Below the pieces are notes generated by a model. That model did not search any database, had not been told where the DNA came from, and was given only the letters and a program-made list of their open reading frames with translations. A stretch of DNA of 22,292 bases, taken from positions 1 through 22,292 of IMG/VR virus record IMGVR_UViG_3300032285_000281. The stretch is one strand, 5' to 3'. Positions 4,274-12,436 of this stretch are shown one piece after another. Origin of the DNA: a virus. The position numbers and the translations under genes are program-made. The stretch's first letter is position 1. Each line of letters starts with the position of its first letter.

Positions 4274-6331
4274 ATGGCTCAAATGAAAGACAACAACGAA
4301 TCAACTCAGTGGGATGAACCTACTGAATCAGATAAAGAGATTATTGCATTCGTTATTGAACACACTGACTTATGGAGAGACTATCGTGACCAAAACTTCC
4401 TAGATGATTGGGAAGAGTACGAAAGAATCTTTAGAGGTGAGTGGGAAGCTCAGGACCGTACTCGTGAGTCAGAGCGTAGCCGTATTATTTCTCCTGCAAC
4501 TCAGCAAGCTATTGAGACTCGTCACGCAGAAATTATGGAAGCTATCTTCGGTGATGGTGAGTATTTTGACATTGAAGATGACGCTGCTGACGACCAACCA
4601 ATGGATGTTGCCCAGCTTAAGATTCAGTTACAAGAAGATTTAGAAAAACAAAAGGTTCGTAAACAGATTGATCAAATCGAACTGATGGCAGAGATTTATG
4701 GTACTGGTATTGGTGAGATTGTAGTTAAAAAAGATAAAGAGTATATTCCTTCTACTCAGCAAATCCCCGGCTCTACTCAAGCCGCTTATGGTGTTACTGA
4801 GCGTGAATACACTTGCGTTAAACTTAATCCTGTAAATCCTAAGAACTTCCTCATTGACCCTAATTCTTCTACTGTGGAAGATGCACTAGGTTGTGCTGTT
4901 GAGAAGTTTGTGTCTATTCACAAAGTTGTAGAAGGCATGGAAAAGGGTATCTATCGTAAAGTCAACATCAACTATGCTTCTGATGATACTGCACTAGAGC
5001 CAACTCAAGAACTTAAACAGTTCCAAGATGGTAAAGTTCGTCTATTAACTTATTATGGTTTAGTTCCTCGTGAATACATTGAACAGTTGGAAAATTCAGA
5101 TGGTGAAGAAGTTATTGACTTGTTCCCAGATGACTCTGTTGCTGATGATTATGCTGACCTTGTAGAAGCGATTATTGTCATTGCTAACGACTCTATGCTC
5201 CTCAAGGCAGAAAAGTCTCCTTACATGATGAAAGACCGTCCTATCGTTGCGTATCAAGACGATACAGTCCCTAATCGTTTCTGGGGTCGTGGTACTGCTG
5301 AAAAAGCATACAATATGCAAAAGGCTATAGATGCCCAGTTACGCAGTCATTTAGACAGTCTAGCCCTTACCACCTCACCAATGATTGCTATGGACGCTAC
5401 AAGGCTTCCTAGAGGTGCTAAATTTGAAGTTAAACCGGGTAAAGCAATCCTTACCAATGGTGCTCCTTCAGAGATTCTGTTCCCATTTAAGTTCGGTCAG
5501 ACAGACCAGACTAACATTGCTACCTCACAGAACTTTGAGCGTATGCTTTTACAAGCTACTGGTACTGTAGATTCGTCAGGCATGCCTTCACAAGCCCCTC
5601 GTGACGCTGGTACAGGCGGTATGTCTATGGCAATGGCAGGTATTATTAAGAAATACAAGCGTACATTGACCAATTTCCAAGAAGATTTCTTGATTCCGTT
5701 CATTCGTAAGGCTGCATATCGTTATATGCAATTTGACCCTGAGCGTTATCCGTCAAAAGACTACAAGTTTATGCCAACTGCTACCCTTGGTATCATGGCT
5801 CGTGAGCATGAACAGCAGCAATTCATCGCTTTACTGCAAACTTTAGGACCAAATACACCAGTATTGCCAATTATTCTCAAAGGAATCATCGGTAACTCTA
5901 GTTTATCTAACAAAACTGAACTTGCACAAGCATTAGACCAGATGAGTCAGCCTAATCCACAGGTACAACAGCTCCAACAAGCAGAACAACAGCTTAAATT
6001 ACAGGCTGCACAGGCTCAAATCAAGAGTTTGGATGCTTCTGCTGCTAAAGACATGGCTGATGCTCAGAAAACAATGGTTGAGGCTCAATTAGCTCCTAAA
6101 GAGACTGAAGCTAAGGTAATTGCTTCTGTTTCTCGTAATCTGCCACAACAAGGCGACCAAGCAAACGCTGAATTTGATAGAAGAGTGAAGATTGCTGAGT
6201 TAATGTTAAAAGAAGCAGACCTAAAAAACAATACTAAAATTGTTGAAATGCAAATGTTTGATAAGTCTGCTACAATAGGAAAGACTGAAGAAGATTTCTT
6301 AAATAATCTGACTGCAAAGCTCTCTAAATAA
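4274..6331 (+). CDS. Portal (head-to-tail connector) protein
   Basis: 685 residues, in the size range of P22-like portals. The N-terminal half carries features typical of these proteins: YRDYRDQN-like helix with WEEYERIFRGEWE near 40-57, an RSRIISP stretch, IETRHAEIMEAIFG near 80-93, VNPKNFLIDP near 188-198 and GRGTAEKAYNMQKAIDAQLRSHLD near 338-361. The GTVDSSGMPSQAPRDAGTGG loop near 430-449 is followed by long helices. Residues about 560-640 are Gln/Ala/Lys-rich coiled coil, like the barrel of P22 portal. A dodecameric ring at one capsid vertex would bind TerL during packaging and the adaptor afterwards. It sits after terL and before the fibre gene, whose ATG overlaps its stop. Confidence 0.9.
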   Translation: MAQMKDNNESTQWDEPTESDKEIIAFVIEHTDLWRDYRDQNFLDDWEEYERIFRGEWEAQDRTRESERSRIISPATQQAIETRHAEIMEAIFGDGEYFDIEDDAADDQPMDVAQLKIQLQEDLEKQKVRKQIDQIELMAEIYGTGIGEIVVKKDKEYIPSTQQIPGSTQAAYGVTEREYTCVKLNPVNPKNFLIDPNSSTVEDALGCAVEKFVSIHKVVEGMEKGIYRKVNINYASDDTALEPTQELKQFQDGKVRLLTYYGLVPREYIEQLENSDGEEVIDLFPDDSVADDYADLVEAIIVIANDSMLLKAEKSPYMMKDRPIVAYQDDTVPNRFWGRGTAEKAYNMQKAIDAQLRSHLDSLALTTSPMIAMDATRLPRGAKFEVKPGKAILTNGAPSEILFPFKFGQTDQTNIATSQNFERMLLQATGTVDSSGMPSQAPRDAGTGGMSMAMAGIIKKYKRTLTNFQEDFLIPFIRKAAYRYMQFDPERYPSKDYKFMPTATLGIMAREHEQQQFIALLQTLGPNTPVLPIILKGIIGNSSLSNKTELAQALDQMSQPNPQVQQLQQAEQQLKLQAAQAQIKSLDASAAKDMADAQKTMVEAQLAPKETEAKVIASVSRNLPQQGDQANAEFDRRVKIAELMLKEADLKNNTKIVEMQMFDKSATIGKTEEDFLNNLTAKLSK
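4670..4673. other. The only GATC tetranucleotide found in the window
   Basis: The site lies in TTGATCAA inside the portal gene. A line-by-line reading of all 22,292 bases found no other GATC. See the finding on restriction-site avoidance. Confidence 0.8.
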
Positions 6332-9300
6332 TGGCTAATATTAAAGATTTTATCAAGAAAATAGGAAACGAAACTGTTTCCTTAGAAGAACAGCAAAAAG
6401 CCTTAGCAGCGGTTGAACAAACCATTGTTGAGGCTAAAGCTAAACGAGAAGAGTCTATCGGTAAGAATGTAGACTTAGTTATCTCTGCCTTAAAAAAGAT
6501 TGAATCTGACTTAGAAGCTAAACTAGTTGAACTGAATAACACTCCTGCTAAACAGGGTGTTGCTGGTCCTAAAGGTGAAAAAGGTCGTGATGGTAGTGAT
6601 GGTAAAGACGGCTACAAAGGTCAAGATGGTAAAGACGGAGTAGATGGACAAGACGGCAAAGATGGTGCAGATGGTATTTCTGTCACTGACGCTAAGGTAG
6701 ACTTTGACGGCTCTTTAGTTATCACTTTATCTGATGGTCGTGAGATTGATGCTGGTACTGTTTTATCTGTTGATGCTGCCAAGCACATTCACTCTGTACA
6801 AACTGGTGGTACTGGTTCTACATCACAAGCTGTATTAGATGCTATTGCTGCTATTCAAGCACAAATTATTAGTATTATTGGATTTAGCAATACTGCTGCA
6901 AGCGGCACACAAATTGTATTGACTGCTACTTCTGTACCAAATTATGTAATTACTGGTTCAGGCGGTCAAACAATTAAGCTACCCGATGCTACAACGCTAC
7001 CTAATGGCGCAGTATTTTCATTTAATAATAATCAATCTAGTGGTGCAATTAGTGTAAACAATAATTCTAATACTTTAGTAGTTTCTATACCGTCAGGTGC
7101 TTTTACTGTAGTTACTTTGTTGTCTAATTCGATTGCCGCAGGTTCTTGGGATACTCATGACCAAGCTCCATCTAATGTAAGTTGGTCAACTAATACATTT
7201 TCTTATCCCGGTTCTATTACATCAGCTACTTGGAATGGTAATGTCGTACAAGTAAACAGGGGCGGCACAGGAGCAAACACATTAACTGGATATGTCAAAG
7301 GTAGTGGCACAACTGCATTAACAGCTTCTTCTACTATCCCTAGTACGGATATTAGCGGTCTTGGCACAATGTCCACGCAAAATGCAAGCTCTGTAGCTAT
7401 TACAGGCGGCACAATAGACAACACAGTTATTGGTGGCACTACCCCAGCCGCAGGTACATTTACTACTATTACAGGACAGACAGAAGTATTAAAAGGTACT
7501 GGGCAGAATTTATTAGTTCAATCTAGTGTTTTAACAAATGCTTCTTGGCTTCAATCTGTTATTACTGTTACTGGCTCTCAAACAGACCCATTTGGAGGTA
7601 CTACTGCGGCTTTGCTAAACAATGGAACTTCTGCTGGAACTCATCAAATAGCACAAGCAGTTTCATCAATTTCTAGTAGCAATTTAACTTATACATTTAG
7701 TGTTTATGCAAAAGCTGGAACAGCAAATTACATAGGTTTATATTCTAGTAGTCAAGGCGCATTTTTTAATTTAACTACAGGTGCGTTTAGCGCAAATATT
7801 ATTGGCGCACCAATTTCCTATACATCTACAAATACTGGTTTGCCTGCAGGGTGGTGGCGAGTTTCTATTACTGTAAGCGGAAATTCAGGCGCACAATTTC
7901 AAATAATTATGTCAGAAGATGGCACTAATTATTCCTATACTGGCACAAGCAAAACAGTAACAATTTCATCGCCACAATTAGAATTTGGCACAACAGCAAA
8001 CGCTTATCAATCCACAACCTCAGCAATTGTTTATGGAACTCCATCATTATCATTTAATAATGCGGCTTCTGTTTCAATGGATAATTTGGGCAATTTAGCT
8101 GTTTCCCCAGCAGGAACAGGCGCACTACAAGCACAAGCTACTACATCTTCTGCTACTGGTGGTAATGCTAGGGGTGCTAATGCAACAGATTGGCAAACAA
8201 GTAGAAGTAGTGCAGGGCAAGTTGCTAGTGCTTCCCAAGCAGTAATAGGCGGTGGTGCAAGTAATACAGCTTCAGGTGCATATTCTGTTGTTGGTGGTGG
8301 CAATACAAACTTAAATCAAGGTGCTGGTGATTTTATTGGTGGTGGTAACGGAAACGCTACGGCTAGTAACTTTGCTTCAGTTGTAGGCGGTCAAGGTAAT
8401 TCCGCTAACGGATTTTATAATGTTATTGGTGGTGGTTACACAAATTCAGGAACTTCAAGTTCTACTGTAACTACCCAAACTTCTGCAACTACAGGCGGTT
8501 CTACTGCTGTAACTTTGGCGGCAAGTAACGCAAGCATTAAAGTAGGTCAAATGGTTCGTGGTACAGGAATACAAGATTATTCTTATGTAGCCGCAATATC
8601 AGGCACATCTTTAACTTTAAGCCAAAACGCAAATTCAACTCAAGCATCAACAACTTTACAATTCTATACCCCTCATGGAATAGTAGTAGGCGGTGGTAAT
8701 AACCAAGCTACAGGTAGTTATTCATTTATTGGTGGTGGTGGTGATGCTGGTACTGCTGGAAACCGAAATGTGGCTAGTGGGGACTGGAGTTTTGTTGGTG
8801 GGGGAACTAAGAATACGGCTAGTGGATTGTATTCATCCGTAAATGGTTCAAGCAATACTTCTAGCGGAACATCATCGGTTGTTGCTGGTGGCGGTGCGTA
8901 TGGAGCGCAAGGATTTTTAGGAAATAATGCAAGTGGCACAAGTGCTTTTATTGGAGCAGGATTAGGAAACATTGCTAATTCTAGTTATTCTGCTGTTGTA
9001 GCTGGAACTTTTGGAACAACAAGAGCGATTGATGCTATCCATGTTTTTCCAGCAATTAATAATGCTTTTGGGGCAAATGCCACAGGTGTTGCTCAAGCTG
9101 CTTTATTAGTTCTTGCAAAACAAACAACTGATGCAACTCCTACAGTTCTCGTTTCTAATAATAATGCCGCTAGTTCAACAAACCAAGTAATACTACCTAA
9201 TAACTCTGCTTATTACTTTACTGGCGAAGTTATATCAGGAGTAACTGGCGGTGGAAACACTAAAGGTTGGGAAATCGCTGGTGTAATTAAGCGAGGTGCT

Positions 9301-9489
9301 AACGCTGGTGCTACAACCCTTGTAGGCTCAACCGTCACATCTATGTACGCTGATGTAGGTGCGGCAACATGGACTATTGGTCTTACAGCCGACACTACTA
9401 ATGGTGGTTTAGCAGTTACTTTTACAGGGCAAGCAAGCACAACTATTCGTACAGTTTGCCAAATCCGTACAACAGAAATGACTTACTAA
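6331..9489 (+). CDS. Large mosaic tail fibre (collagen-like, carbohydrate-binding-like, YadA-like)
   Basis: 1052 residues in modules. Residues 1-75 are a helical, probably trimeric stalk. Residues 76-115 are 13 consecutive G-X-Y triplets rich in KD and QD. Residues 116-150 are a short beta segment, and about 160-385 are fibre shaft with GGTG-type repeats. Residues about 389-560 (NLLVQSSVL ... AGWWRVSITV) look like a jelly-roll carbohydrate-binding module. Residues about 635-890 are YadA-head-like repeats (VVGGGxxNxASG), interrupted near 707-778 by a beta domain (VGQMVRGTGI...). About 900-1052 is a beta C-terminal head. It would bind host surface glycans. It starts on the portal stop (TAATG), an unusual site between portal and scaffold. 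Several GCGC sites, rare in other structural genes, cluster at 7007-8122, consistent with module acquisition. Confidence 0.85.
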   Translation: MANIKDFIKKIGNETVSLEEQQKALAAVEQTIVEAKAKREESIGKNVDLVISALKKIESDLEAKLVELNNTPAKQGVAGPKGEKGRDGSDGKDGYKGQDGKDGVDGQDGKDGADGISVTDAKVDFDGSLVITLSDGREIDAGTVLSVDAAKHIHSVQTGGTGSTSQAVLDAIAAIQAQIISIIGFSNTAASGTQIVLTATSVPNYVITGSGGQTIKLPDATTLPNGAVFSFNNNQSSGAISVNNNSNTLVVSIPSGAFTVVTLLSNSIAAGSWDTHDQAPSNVSWSTNTFSYPGSITSATWNGNVVQVNRGGTGANTLTGYVKGSGTTALTASSTIPSTDISGLGTMSTQNASSVAITGGTIDNTVIGGTTPAAGTFTTITGQTEVLKGTGQNLLVQSSVLTNASWLQSVITVTGSQTDPFGGTTAALLNNGTSAGTHQIAQAVSSISSSNLTYTFSVYAKAGTANYIGLYSSSQGAFFNLTTGAFSANIIGAPISYTSTNTGLPAGWWRVSITVSGNSGAQFQIIMSEDGTNYSYTGTSKTVTISSPQLEFGTTANAYQSTTSAIVYGTPSLSFNNAASVSMDNLGNLAVSPAGTGALQAQATTSSATGGNARGANATDWQTSRSSAGQVASASQAVIGGGASNTASGAYSVVGGGNTNLNQGAGDFIGGGNGNATASNFASVVGGQGNSANGFYNVIGGGYTNSGTSSSTVTTQTSATTGGSTAVTLAASNASIKVGQMVRGTGIQDYSYVAAISGTSLTLSQNANSTQASTTLQFYTPHGIVVGGGNNQATGSYSFIGGGGDAGTAGNRNVASGDWSFVGGGTKNTASGLYSSVNGSSNTSSGTSSVVAGGGAYGAQGFLGNNASGTSAFIGAGLGNIANSSYSAVVAGTFGTTRAIDAIHVFPAINNAFGANATGVAQAALLVLAKQTTDATPTVLVSNNNAASSTNQVILPNNSAYYFTGEVISGVTGGGNTKGWEIAGVIKRGANAGATTLVGSTVTSMYADVGAATWTIGLTADTTNGGLAVTFTGQASTTIRTVCQIRTTEMTY

Positions 9490-9498
9490 GGAGCAATA

Positions 9499-9768
9499 AT
9501 GGCACTACAACTTAACCTTTCAACAACGCAATTCGGTGTACCTGCACCACAAGCATACGCTAGAATTACTAACTTTTTTGGTACAAAAGACCAAATTCAA
9601 GTCCAAGTAGCTATCTACTATAACGAAGATGCAAGACATGGCAACATGGCTACAGTTAAAGAAAATGCTCATTACATTGCTATTGAGGACTTAAAGGGTG
9701 ATTTAATCCCTGCAATCTATGAAGTGTTAAAGACATTTAGCGATTATGAAGGTGCTATAGACGCATAA
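9499..9768 (+). CDS. Small conserved protein following the tail fibre
   Basis: 89 residues, beginning MALQLNLSTTQFGVPAPQAY, then ARITNFFGTKDQIQVQV and a C-terminal DLIPAIYEVLKTF. I recognise this as a recurrent small protein encoded directly after fibre genes in environmental tailed phages, with an alternating beta pattern in the middle. Its function is unknown. A fibre-associated structural or assembly role is inferred from position. GGAG precedes the ATG by six bases. It is the last gene before the promoter at 9777, so it closes the terminase-portal-fibre transcription unit. No Cys, no membrane segment. Confidence 0.7.
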   Translation: MALQLNLSTTQFGVPAPQAYARITNFFGTKDQIQVQVAIYYNEDARHGNMATVKENAHYIAIEDLKGDLIPAIYEVLKTFSDYEGAIDA

Positions 9769-9776
9769 AAAATAGC

Positions 9777-9805
9777 TTGACTTTTTTATAAAGTTGTGGT
9801 AAAAT
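9777..9805 (+). promoter_or_regulatory. Strong sigma70-type promoter ahead of the scaffold/capsid unit
   Basis: TTGACT at 9777-9782, exactly 17 bases, then TAAAAT at 9800-9805, with an A-tract and GC before the -35 as at 1909. Start near 9812. It lies in the 89-base gap between 9768 and 9858, and the 20-base operator-like element begins about eight bases into the transcript. Confidence 0.8.
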
Positions 9806-9817
9806 ACGGCTATATAA

Positions 9818-9839
9818 GTAAGTAAGCACTCACTTACAT
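9818..9839. promoter_or_regulatory. Operator-like or hairpin element shared with the divergent region
   Basis: AAGTAAGCACTCACTTACAT at 9820-9839 is the exact reverse complement of 1647-1666. Within it, extended by two bases, GTAAGT (9818-9823) and ACTTAC (9832-9837) are six-base arms around an eight-base loop. It lies just downstream of the expected start, so a protein bound there would block elongation. As RNA it would form a hairpin near the 5' end. Confidence 0.65.
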
Positions 9840-9857
9840 TCTCCAAAAGGACAAAGA

Positions 9858-10109
9858 ATGGATGAAAAACTACAAGCCTATTACGAGGCAAGATTCTCGA
9901 TGATGGCTACAGAAGGTTGGAAAGACCTTATTGAAGACGCTCAAAAGATATTTGACGCTTTGAATAATGTTTTACCAATACAGAATGAATCAGAATTAAA
10001 CCTTAAAAAGGGACAACTTGACATCCTTCAGTGGTTGTTAAGCCTAAAAGGTAGTTCTGAGCAGTCCTATGAGCAGCTCATGTCGGGAGACTCAGCAGAT
10101 GGCTCTTAG
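9858..10109 (+). CDS. Conserved hypothetical phage protein
   Basis: 83 residues, first gene behind the 9777 promoter. The pattern YYEARFSMMATEGWKDLIED, followed by a central NNV segment and KGQLDILQWLLSL, is one I recognise from many phages as a small helical protein near scaffold and capsid genes. No function is known. It is acidic and Trp-containing, with no membrane segment. AAAGGAC nine bases upstream supports the ATG. Its last 11 bases overlap the start of the next gene in another frame, indicating coupled translation. Confidence 0.75.
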   Translation: MDEKLQAYYEARFSMMATEGWKDLIEDAQKIFDALNNVLPIQNESELNLKKGQLDILQWLLSLKGSSEQSYEQLMSGDSADGS

Positions 10110-10335
10110 GGTATTTGATTTCCTCTGTGAGGATAACCATTTACACGAACACTTTGTTAGTTATGAGGTGACAGAAGTATCGTGTGAAACTTGTAGTAAA
10201 CCTGCTTTAAAACAGATTTCAACTCCTAATATCAAACTTGAACCCTACTCTGGCATTTTTGTTGGTGCAGCAGACAAGTGGGCTAGAAACAGAGCTGAGA
10301 AACTGAAACAAGAGCAGAAGCAGAACCAAGCCTAA
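10099..10335 (+). CDS. FmdB-like small zinc-ribbon protein
   Basis: 78 residues from the ATG at 10099. An in-frame ATG at 10069 would add ten residues but lies deep in the preceding gene, whereas MALRVFDFLC is the usual family start and GGGAGA lies ahead of 10099. A likely zinc site is C10, H14 or H16, then C29 and C32 (CETC). Then follow PALKQISTPNIKLEPYSG and a Lys/Gln-rich tail. This matches the FmdB-type regulatory zinc-ribbon family common in phage head modules. Its role there is not known; nucleic-acid binding or assembly assistance are guesses. It overlaps the previous gene by 11 bases and is 68 bases ahead of the scaffold gene. Confidence 0.8.
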   Translation: MALRVFDFLCEDNHLHEHFVSYEVTEVSCETCSKPALKQISTPNIKLEPYSGIFVGAADKWARNRAEKLKQEQKQNQA

Positions 10336-10356
10336 GACACCTCGAAAGAGCCTTAG
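10332..10356 (+). repeat. Hairpin overlapping the zinc-ribbon stop codon
   Basis: CTAAG (10332-10336) pairs with CTTAG (10352-10356). An inner CTC-GAAA-GAG (10341-10350) gives a GNRA-type loop, with an asymmetric internal loop between the two stems. No T-run follows, so it is more likely an mRNA element than a terminator. It is short and could be chance. Confidence 0.3.
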
Positions 10357-10403
10357 ATTATAAATCCTAAAATCACTTGATACGGTGACAGGAGACTTTA
10401 AAA

Positions 10404-11216
10404 ATGGCAGCACAATTGATTGATGATAACGAACTGTTAGATAACCAAAACCAAACAGCCGACGATATTACTGATGAGACTTCTAGTGTACCAGAAGCAA
10501 CCCCAGAAGTAAACGCACCTGTAGAAGAATTACCAGAGAAGTATAAAGGTAAGACTGCTATAGAGATTGCTAAGATGCACCAAGAAGCTGAAAAGCTCAT
10601 TGGCAGACAAGCAAACGAAGTGCATGAAGTTCGAAGTTTGGCAGACCAGTTATTAAAACAGCAACTCGATTCCAACAAGCCAATCGCAGCCCCAATTGAA
10701 GAATCGCTTGAAGAAGACTTTTTTGTAGACCCTAACCGGGCAGTCGCAAGAGCAGTTGAGAAGCACCCTGCTGTAATTGAAGCTAAAAACACAGCAATGG
10801 AATTGAGGAAGAATAAGACGGCAGCACAACTGTCGGCTAAACATCCTGATTTTGGAACTATTGTACAAGATACAGGTTTTCAAGATTGGGTTAAGGCTTC
10901 TCCAGTTCGATTGAATATGTTTGCTAAAGCAGACGCTGAATATGATTTTGATAGTGCAGATGAGTTGTTATCTACTTACAAAGAGATTAAACAAATTCGT
11001 CAAACACAACAAACTCGTAAAACAGATGTTGTAGAAGCAAAAGCTCAAGATGCAGCGATGAAAGCAGCAACTGTTGATGTAGGCGGTACTGGTGAGTCTA
11101 GTAAAAAGGTTTATCGAAGGGCAGACCTTATTAAACTGAGAATGACAGACCCTGACAGGTACATGGCACTTCAAGATGAAATCATGAGTGCTTATGCCCA
11201 AGGACGAGTCAAGTAA
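10404..11216 (+). CDS. Capsid scaffolding protein
   Basis: 270 residues, directly before the major capsid gene, which is the canonical place. The N-terminal 60 residues are acidic and disordered-looking (LIDDNELLDN, DDITDETSS), followed by EKYKGKTAIEIAKMHQEAEKLIG near 44-66 and long helices. The C-terminus (KKVYRRADLIKLRMTDPDRY, then a basic GRVK end) is the recurring scaffold tail that contacts coat protein in podovirus-like phages. It would nucleate prohead assembly and leave before or during packaging. AGGAG lies about eight bases before the ATG. No protease gene is visible nearby, so scaffold exit without cleavage is possible. Confidence 0.88.
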   Translation: MAAQLIDDNELLDNQNQTADDITDETSSVPEATPEVNAPVEELPEKYKGKTAIEIAKMHQEAEKLIGRQANEVHEVRSLADQLLKQQLDSNKPIAAPIEESLEEDFFVDPNRAVARAVEKHPAVIEAKNTAMELRKNKTAAQLSAKHPDFGTIVQDTGFQDWVKASPVRLNMFAKADAEYDFDSADELLSTYKEIKQIRQTQQTRKTDVVEAKAQDAAMKAATVDVGGTGESSKKVYRRADLIKLRMTDPDRYMALQDEIMSAYAQGRVK

Positions 11217-11232
11217 TTTTAAAATTTATAAT
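11215..11232 (+). promoter_or_regulatory. A/T-rich capsid leader with palindrome and TATAAT
   Basis: AATTTTAAAATT (11215-11226) is a perfect 12-base palindrome overlapping the scaffold stop codon. TATAAT at 11227-11232 matches a -10 box, but no good -35 lies 16-18 bases upstream. A separate capsid promoter is possible but weakly supported. Confidence 0.25.
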
Positions 11233-11248
11233 TTAAAGGAAATATATT

Positions 11249-12169
11249 ATGGCACTAGGTACAGACCATGTAACGGTCACAACAGCGAATACATTCATCC
11301 CAGAAATCTGGAGTGACGAGATTGCCGCTGCTTACAAAAAATCATTAGTACTAGCTAATCTTGTCAAGAAGATGTCTTTCAAAGGCAAAAAAGGCGATAC
11401 AGTACATATCCCTGTTCCAACTCGTGGTTCAGCATCTGCTAAGTCTGCATCAACTCAAGTAACTTTGATTGCTGCAACTGAGTCAGAAGTAACAGTAACT
11501 ATCGACAAACACTATGAATATAGCCGTTTGATTGAAGATATTGTCGAAGCTCAAGCATTGTCTTCACTGCGTCAGTTCTACACAGACGACGCTGGTTACG
11601 CTTTGGCTAAACAAGTTGACACCAACCTAATTCAATTAGGTCGTATCGCTCAAGGCGGTGCTAATACAGCAGCTTACACTAAGGGTTACATCGGTGGTGA
11701 CGGTTCAACATTGTATGTTGCTGCTTCAAACAACGCTTCTGCATTGACTGATGCTGGTATCCGTCGTGCTATCCAGCGTTTGGATGACAGCGATGTTCCA
11801 ATGGATGGTCGTTATTTCGTTATTCCTCCATCAAGCCGTAATACATTGATGGGCTTGGCTCGTTATACTGAGCAAGCGTTTGTTGGTGAAGTTGGTTCAA
11901 ACAACACCATCCGCAATGGTGAAATCGGTAACTTGTACGGTATGCCTGTATTTGTGTCTTCTAACGCTGACACAACTTCTGGTTCTACTGCAGCTCGTGC
12001 TTGCTTAATGGGTCACAAAGATGGTATCGTACTTGTTGAGCAGATGGGTGTTCGTTCACAGACTCAGTACAAACAAGAGTACCTTGGTACATTGTTCACT
12101 GCAGATACACTCTACGGTGTAAATGAGTTGCGTGACTACGCTACTGTTGCTTTGATTGTTCCAGCTTAA
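11249..12169 (+). CDS. Major capsid protein (HK97-fold coat)
   Basis: 306 residues. The order is N-terminal arm (FIPEIWSDEIAAAYKKSLVLANLV near 16-39), an extended-loop-like segment with PVPTRGSASAK near 56-66, then YSRLIEDIVEAQALSS near 90-105 on the spine helix. Next is an Ala-rich A-domain helix (GIRRAIQRLDDSDVP) with RYFVIPPSSRNTLM, and a beta-rich C-terminus ending ELRDYATVALIVPA. This is the usual layout of HK97-fold coats in podovirus-like phages. Many copies form the icosahedral shell. AAAGGA lies eight bases before the ATG, and a terminator hairpin follows the stop, as expected for a very highly expressed gene. Codon choice looks smoother than in neighbours (many GGT, CGT and GCT), consistent with high expression. 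Confidence 0.93.
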   Translation: MALGTDHVTVTTANTFIPEIWSDEIAAAYKKSLVLANLVKKMSFKGKKGDTVHIPVPTRGSASAKSASTQVTLIAATESEVTVTIDKHYEYSRLIEDIVEAQALSSLRQFYTDDAGYALAKQVDTNLIQLGRIAQGGANTAAYTKGYIGGDGSTLYVAASNNASALTDAGIRRAIQRLDDSDVPMDGRYFVIPPSSRNTLMGLARYTEQAFVGEVGSNNTIRNGEIGNLYGMPVFVSSNADTTSGSTAARACLMGHKDGIVLVEQMGVRSQTQYKQEYLGTLFTADTLYGVNELRDYATVALIVPA

Positions 12170-12186
12170 TAGCTAGTTGATTTACT

Positions 12187-12219
12187 CTGCCCCGGTAGAA
12201 ACTGCTGGGGCAGTTTACT
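12187..12219 (+). terminator. Hairpin terminator after the capsid gene
   Basis: CTGCCCC (12187-12193) and GGGGCAG (12207-12213) form a GC-rich 7-base stem with a 13-base loop, followed by TTTACTTT. The T-run is interrupted, so termination may be partial, lowering but not abolishing readthrough into the fibre-tip genes. Confidence 0.75.
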
Positions 12220-12263
12220 TTAGTGCTCTGTCAAGAGTTTTAAAATAAACTGTGGAGATATAA

Positions 12264-12434
12264 ATGGTAAAGTTTAAGTGTATTGCATCTGGCAATTTTA
12301 TTTCTTTTGAACATGAAGTAGATATTGTTACTACTCGTGACAATCCTGCTTATGAAGAAGTTACAGAAGAAATCAAACAAGAAGAAAAACCTGTAGCAAA
12401 GAAAATTACCAAGAAAACAACCTCTGAGGAGTAA
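12264..12434 (+). CDS. Small conserved phage protein after the capsid gene
   Basis: 56 residues starting MVKFKCIASGNFISFEHEVD, then an Asp-Asn-Pro-Ala-Tyr-Glu-Glu-Val segment and a Lys/Glu-rich tail. Short proteins of this form (KFxCxxSGN, then a hydrophobic stretch, then P-x-Y-x-E-V) are common directly after coat genes in environmental phages. Function unknown; a head or connector role is inferred from place only. The start is supported by GGAG about nine bases upstream. The stop is two bases before the GTG of the next gene. Confidence 0.7.
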   Translation: MVKFKCIASGNFISFEHEVDIVTTRDNPAYEEVTEEIKQEEKPVAKKITKKTTSEE

Positions 12435-12436
12435 TC

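Noticed and set aside
8240-9000. GGTGGTGG-type repeats as a CRISPR-like or satellite array
   Set aside because: Unit length is irregular and the frame is open; the repeats encode YadA-like GGGxxNxASG turns.
10069-10098. Earlier start for the zinc-ribbon gene
   Set aside because: The ten extra residues lie deep inside the previous gene and the conserved family start is MALRVFDF at 10099.
10373-10792. Minus-strand frame over the scaffold gene, Ser/Ala/Cys-rich
   Set aside because: Antisense shadow of the scaffold coding sequence; no ribosome site or operon context.
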